Source of the DNA: Spirogloea muscicola
Taxonomy: Eukaryota > Streptophyta > Zygnematophyceae > Spirogloeales > Spirogloeaceae
Length of the DNA: 10,222 bases
Reading direction: 5' to 3'
Assembly (NCBI GenBank): GCA_009602725.1
Contig: WELB01000047.1
Span: 430,855-441,076, forward strand
The notes under the pieces were generated by a model that was not told the origin of the DNA, searched no databases, and worked only from the letters and a program-made list of their open reading frames with translations. Below are positions 7,748-10,222 of the stretch, piece by piece. The position numbers and the translations under genes were made by a program. Numbering within the stretch: position 1 is the first letter of the stretch; each line of letters starts with the position of its first letter.

Positions 7748-9034
7748 TTAGTACCCCCGGGTCAGCAGTAGGAAGTAGATGAGCTGTGGGGAGGAAGAGC
7801 AACCCCGCTGCGCAAGCCAGAGGCTGCTGCAAGGGCGCGACCAACGCGGCGGTGCAAAGCAAGCGCTTGGGAGCGCTGGAGGGATATAGACAATCGCATA
7901 CGGTAGCAGGACACAAGACCTAAAAGGCACCGAGCCTCCAGGAAGTGCTGCACCCTGTTCCCGGCGCCGCTGGTCAGCTTGAGATGCCAGCAGCAAAAGT
8001 AACGAGGACCACCGACCCCCGTAACACCCGTGGATGTCCATGGCCAGGGGGTAAAAGGTATCACCCGCCGGCTGGTCCTTGTCCTTGTGCAACTTCTTCT
8101 GTTCGGCCACCTTCTTGGCATAGCCGGTCTCAGAAGTTATGGGGCCCCTCTTCCGGAAGCTGTCGGTGAGGACGACGTCCATGAGGAGCCGCTTGCCACC
8201 TCCCAGGGGGATGCCAACCAGATCGACATGCCTCGTCCGAGAGACCCCGTTGCGGAGTTGGACGGGCATCACCCCGGTGCTCTCCAACGCCACTTGATAT
8301 CCCGCCTCCTTGACGATGCCATACATCGCATCGCGTAGGAGGTTGTGGGAGCCCGTGCGCTCACTGCCTTTGGCACACCTGAGCATGTGGTCACCCATGA
8401 GCAATGCATCATGCTCAGTAAGCCCACATTCACATTGGGTCACCGCTGCCAAGCACAGGGATGGTAAGCCAAGACGGCGGCGCATAGCATCGCAAAACAA
8501 AGCATTCTCCATCGGCAAGCCCACATGCAAAGGCAAAGCGCGCGGAGCCACTCAGACGCTCCCAGAGACGAAACAGATAGGAGCCGAGCCTGGCTTCGAG
8601 CATCTCCTTGGAGGAGTCTCCGGAGATGCTCCAGTGAATGCTCGTCTGAGTCACATTACTGATGTGAGGCGCCACTACACGTTGTTGCCCAAGGAGGAAT
8701 CGTCCAGGTATGGATGAAGCCACCTGAGCCCAGCAGGCAAGGTACGCTGGTCTGCACAAGCGGACCAAGCGGCGACAACCAAGCCCACCGTGACATAGGG
8801 GCAGCGTACATTGCACCAGTGCTGCTGGGGACTTCTCTAGGAGTGGGTGAGCAATCATGTCAGCAAGGCATCGTTGGAGCTTGACATCTATGGATGCATA
8901 GACCTCATCCATGGTAACCGAAGGTGGGACCGTTCTTAGGAGGTGACATGGCCGCTGTGCCACACTCCTGGTCAAAAGGGCCACTGCCAACTGAGAGTCC
9001 CCGAGGGTGGGGAGCTCTGGCAGGACCTGCATAA
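7748..9034 (-). pseudogene. LINE-type retrotransposon ORF, 5'-truncated and frameshifted, copy B
   Basis: Minus-strand remnant covering the region after the reverse transcriptase through to the C-terminus. It starts MQVLPELPTLGDSQLAVALL, with LLRTVPP and LPLCHGGLGCRRL, typical of the post-RT (thumb/connector) part of non-LTR retrotransposons. It then has a zinc motif CEC-X12-HMLRC (8434-8375), R..H..LRD, and RTRHVDLV ... LLMDVVLTD, resembling the core of a restriction-like endonuclease. It ends LLLTRGY, TAA at 7750-7748. At least three frame changes are needed: near 8545 (LSG to APRALPL), near 7925 (GSVP to LVSCYRMRLS) and near 7800 (back for the last residues). The reverse transcriptase itself is absent, so it cannot move on its own. 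It is about as old as copy A is divergent. Confidence 0.82.
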
Positions 9035-9320
9035 TCCTTGGGTGGGGGGCGGCGGCGCCGGTGGCGAGCTAGGGAGCGGGGGGGGGGGGGGAAGGAAGAT
9101 GTGGAAAAGAGAAGAGAAGGGCTCGCCCATTGAGGATAGGGGCTGGAAAAAGCAAGCCCAGAAAAGAATGTACGAAGGACGAGAAGAGAGAAAGGCGCGC
9201 GGGGCGCATGAAATGAAAAGGGAGGCCAATTCAAGCCAATACACAGTTCAAGCAGAGGCGAGTGCAAACTAAACAAGGCTACATAATGTAGAGACCTAAA
9301 CTAAGGTGCCTAAGGTGACA
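9035..9320 (-). other. 3' UTR of copy A, pyrimidine-rich on the minus strand
   Basis: Between copy A's stop (9323-9321) and the truncated 5' edge of copy B, the + strand is strongly purine-rich (C/T-rich on the minus strand), including 14 consecutive G at 9078-9091. The three sizeable overlapping frames here (8905-9276, 8943-9272, 8972-9244) are low-complexity and unlike any family. It is best read as the 3' UTR of copy A; the junction with copy B lies between about 9035 and 9078. A near-palindrome, CTACATAATGTAG, sits at 9280-9292. Confidence 0.5.
9078..9091 (+). repeat. poly(G) run of 14
   Basis: Fourteen G in a row inside a long purine-rich stretch (about 9040-9235). Runs like this are length-unstable and prone to sequencing error, so the exact count is doubtful. 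Confidence 0.9.
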
Positions 9321-10222
9321 TTAGTACCCACGGGAGAGCACAAACAAATCGGACAAGCTAACTTGGGGAGCTGGAGCGCCGCCACGAAAGCCGGAGGCCC
9401 GACTTAGAGCGCGCCCTGCACGTTGATGAAGAGCCAAGGCTTGCGAGCGCAGCAAACAAAGCGAGAGCCGCATTCTATAGTATGCAACTAAGGCCTGTGG
9501 AATGCTGGAGTGGCCCAAGCTGCCCCCCCGACTTCTACGATGCGCATCAACCAGCCGGGCCAGATGCTGGATCAGAGAGGACCATTTCAAGCCGTAGCCG
9601 CCGTAGATATCCATGGCACACGGGCAAAGATGGTCCCCTCGGGGATGATCCTGGTAGTGCCGCTCCTTCTTGCGCTCCGCGCTGGACGTGGCCCAGCCAG
9701 ACACGGTTGACGTGGGTGCGCCAGCCTTGTATGCGTTGATCAGTACCACGTCCAGGAGCAGACGAGGCCCACCGCCCCGAGGGGTGGCGACCACGTCCAG
9801 ACGCCGCACGTATGGCTTGCCGCGCCTGAAGGAGATTGGCATGATGCCGGACACCTCCATCGCCGGATGATACCCCGCCTCTCGCAAAATTCCAAACATT
9901 GTATCCCTGAGTAAGTCGTGGGAGGCAATGCGCTCACCCCCCTCAGCACACCTCAGCATGTGCGCGGCTAGGGCGAGCTTGTCATCGGCAATGTGGCCAC
10001 ACTCGCACTGGCGGATGCCAGCCAAGCAAGGGGGGGGGAGGCCGAGGTGGTGATGGAGCGCGGTACGAAACAGGTTGTCTGAGAGCCGAAGGGACTCGTA
10101 TATCGGCAGAGCATTTAACCACTCCGACGCGCCTGGGGAGCTGATGGAGAGGAGCCGGGTGAGGCCACGTCCATCGTCCTTGAGCAGTCCCTGCAAGTCA
10201 GAGGCGGCCTGCACGTCCGCAG
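9321..10222 (-). CDS. LINE-type retrotransposon ORF, C-terminal endonuclease-like part, copy A (partial)
   Basis: Open on the minus strand from the window edge to TAA at 9323-9321, about 300 residues. The N-terminal side, with any reverse transcriptase, lies outside the window. Numbering from the GTG at 10214: WLNALPIYESLRLSDNLFR (32-50); zinc motif C70-E-C72, X12, H85-MLR-C89; R95 and H99; E120; RRLD140VVATPRGGGPRLLLD155 as a possible D..D metal site; ERKKERHY (180-187); then a conserved tail RAGRALSRASGFRGG and LSDLFVLSRGY. Known: R2/CRE-type and Dualen/RandI-type elements carry a C-terminal CCHC-type finger followed by a restriction-like endonuclease with PD...D and a later K/Y. Here the P of PD is replaced by L. 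No frameshift or stop is seen, so this copy may be recent or active. The family call is strong and the subgroup open. Confidence 0.82.
   Translation of the reverse strand, partial: ADVQAASDLQGLLKDDGRGLTRLLSISSPGASEWLNALPIYESLRLSDNLFRTALHHHLGLPPPCLAGIRQCECGHIADDKLALAAHMLRCAEGGERIASHDLLRDTMFGILREAGYHPAMEVSGIMPISFRRGKPYVRRLDVVATPRGGGPRLLLDVVLINAYKAGAPTSTVSGWATSSAERKKERHYQDHPRGDHLCPCAMDIYGGYGLKWSSLIQHLARLVDAHRRSRGGSLGHSSIPQALVAYYRMRLSLCLLRSQALALHQRAGRALSRASGFRGGAPAPQVSLSDLFVLSRGY

Noticed and set aside
7945-8717. + strand frames of 74-135 codons
   Set aside because: Antisense shadows of retrotransposon copy B, whose minus-strand frame carries recognisable motifs.
8905-9276. Pro/Ser/Phe-rich and Gly/Glu-rich frames around the poly(G) run
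   Set aside because: Products of a purine-rich stretch that opens several frames at once; best read as a retrotransposon 3' UTR.
1-10222. CRISPR arrays, tRNA/rRNA genes, bacterial operons, viral genes or toxin systems
   Set aside because: No regularly spaced repeats, no tRNA-like cloverleaf or TTCGA-containing arm in context, and no matching protein motifs were seen by eye.

Overview
This is a window of eukaryotic nuclear DNA, most likely from a green alga. The reasons are two multi-exon genes with clean GT-AG introns and GC-rich exons, plant-like homologues of both genes, and degenerate TTTAGGG telomere-type repeats, the type known from land plants and Chlorella-like algae. A trebouxiophyte is my best guess, but the sequence does not prove it. 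There is no operon structure, ribosome binding site or bacterial gene.

Left part (1-4122, + strand): a gene for an HCNGP/SAP30BP-family protein, a nuclear splicing and transcription cofactor. I reconstruct six exons by hand from 1509 to the stop at 4120-4122. The 5' end is uncertain. Candidate upstream exons are 1281-1413 and 1-64 (a polyalanine stretch at the window edge), both phase-compatible. The rest of 65-1508 holds nothing I recognise.

Middle (4581-6913, - strand): a gene convergent with the first. It encodes a 147-residue longin/sigma-adaptin-like small subunit that best matches what I recall of plant LOLITA, the small subunit of the TSET/TPLATE membrane-trafficking complex. All five exons join in frame and the match runs end to end. 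The two genes share a 458-base 3' intergenic gap.

Right part (about 7075-10222): a cluster of non-LTR retrotransposon (LINE-type) 3' ends. Copy A (- strand, 10222 to 9321) is open and runs off the window. It carries a CXC-HXXXC zinc motif and a putative restriction-like endonuclease. Its pyrimidine-rich 3' UTR abuts copy B (- strand, about 9035 to 7748), which is 5'-truncated and frameshifted. Below that lie a third tail, C (- strand, ending 7596), and a fourth, D (+ strand, ending 7254). Four 3' ends of one family lie within about 2.3 kb. Copy D ends up about 160-180 bases upstream of the small-subunit gene.

The two host genes have unrelated housekeeping roles (splicing and endocytic trafficking). 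I see no new multi-gene system. The most notable points are the telomere-like tracts inside introns of both genes, the Arg-Asp/Glu tail on the HCNGP protein, and the clustered retrotransposon ends.
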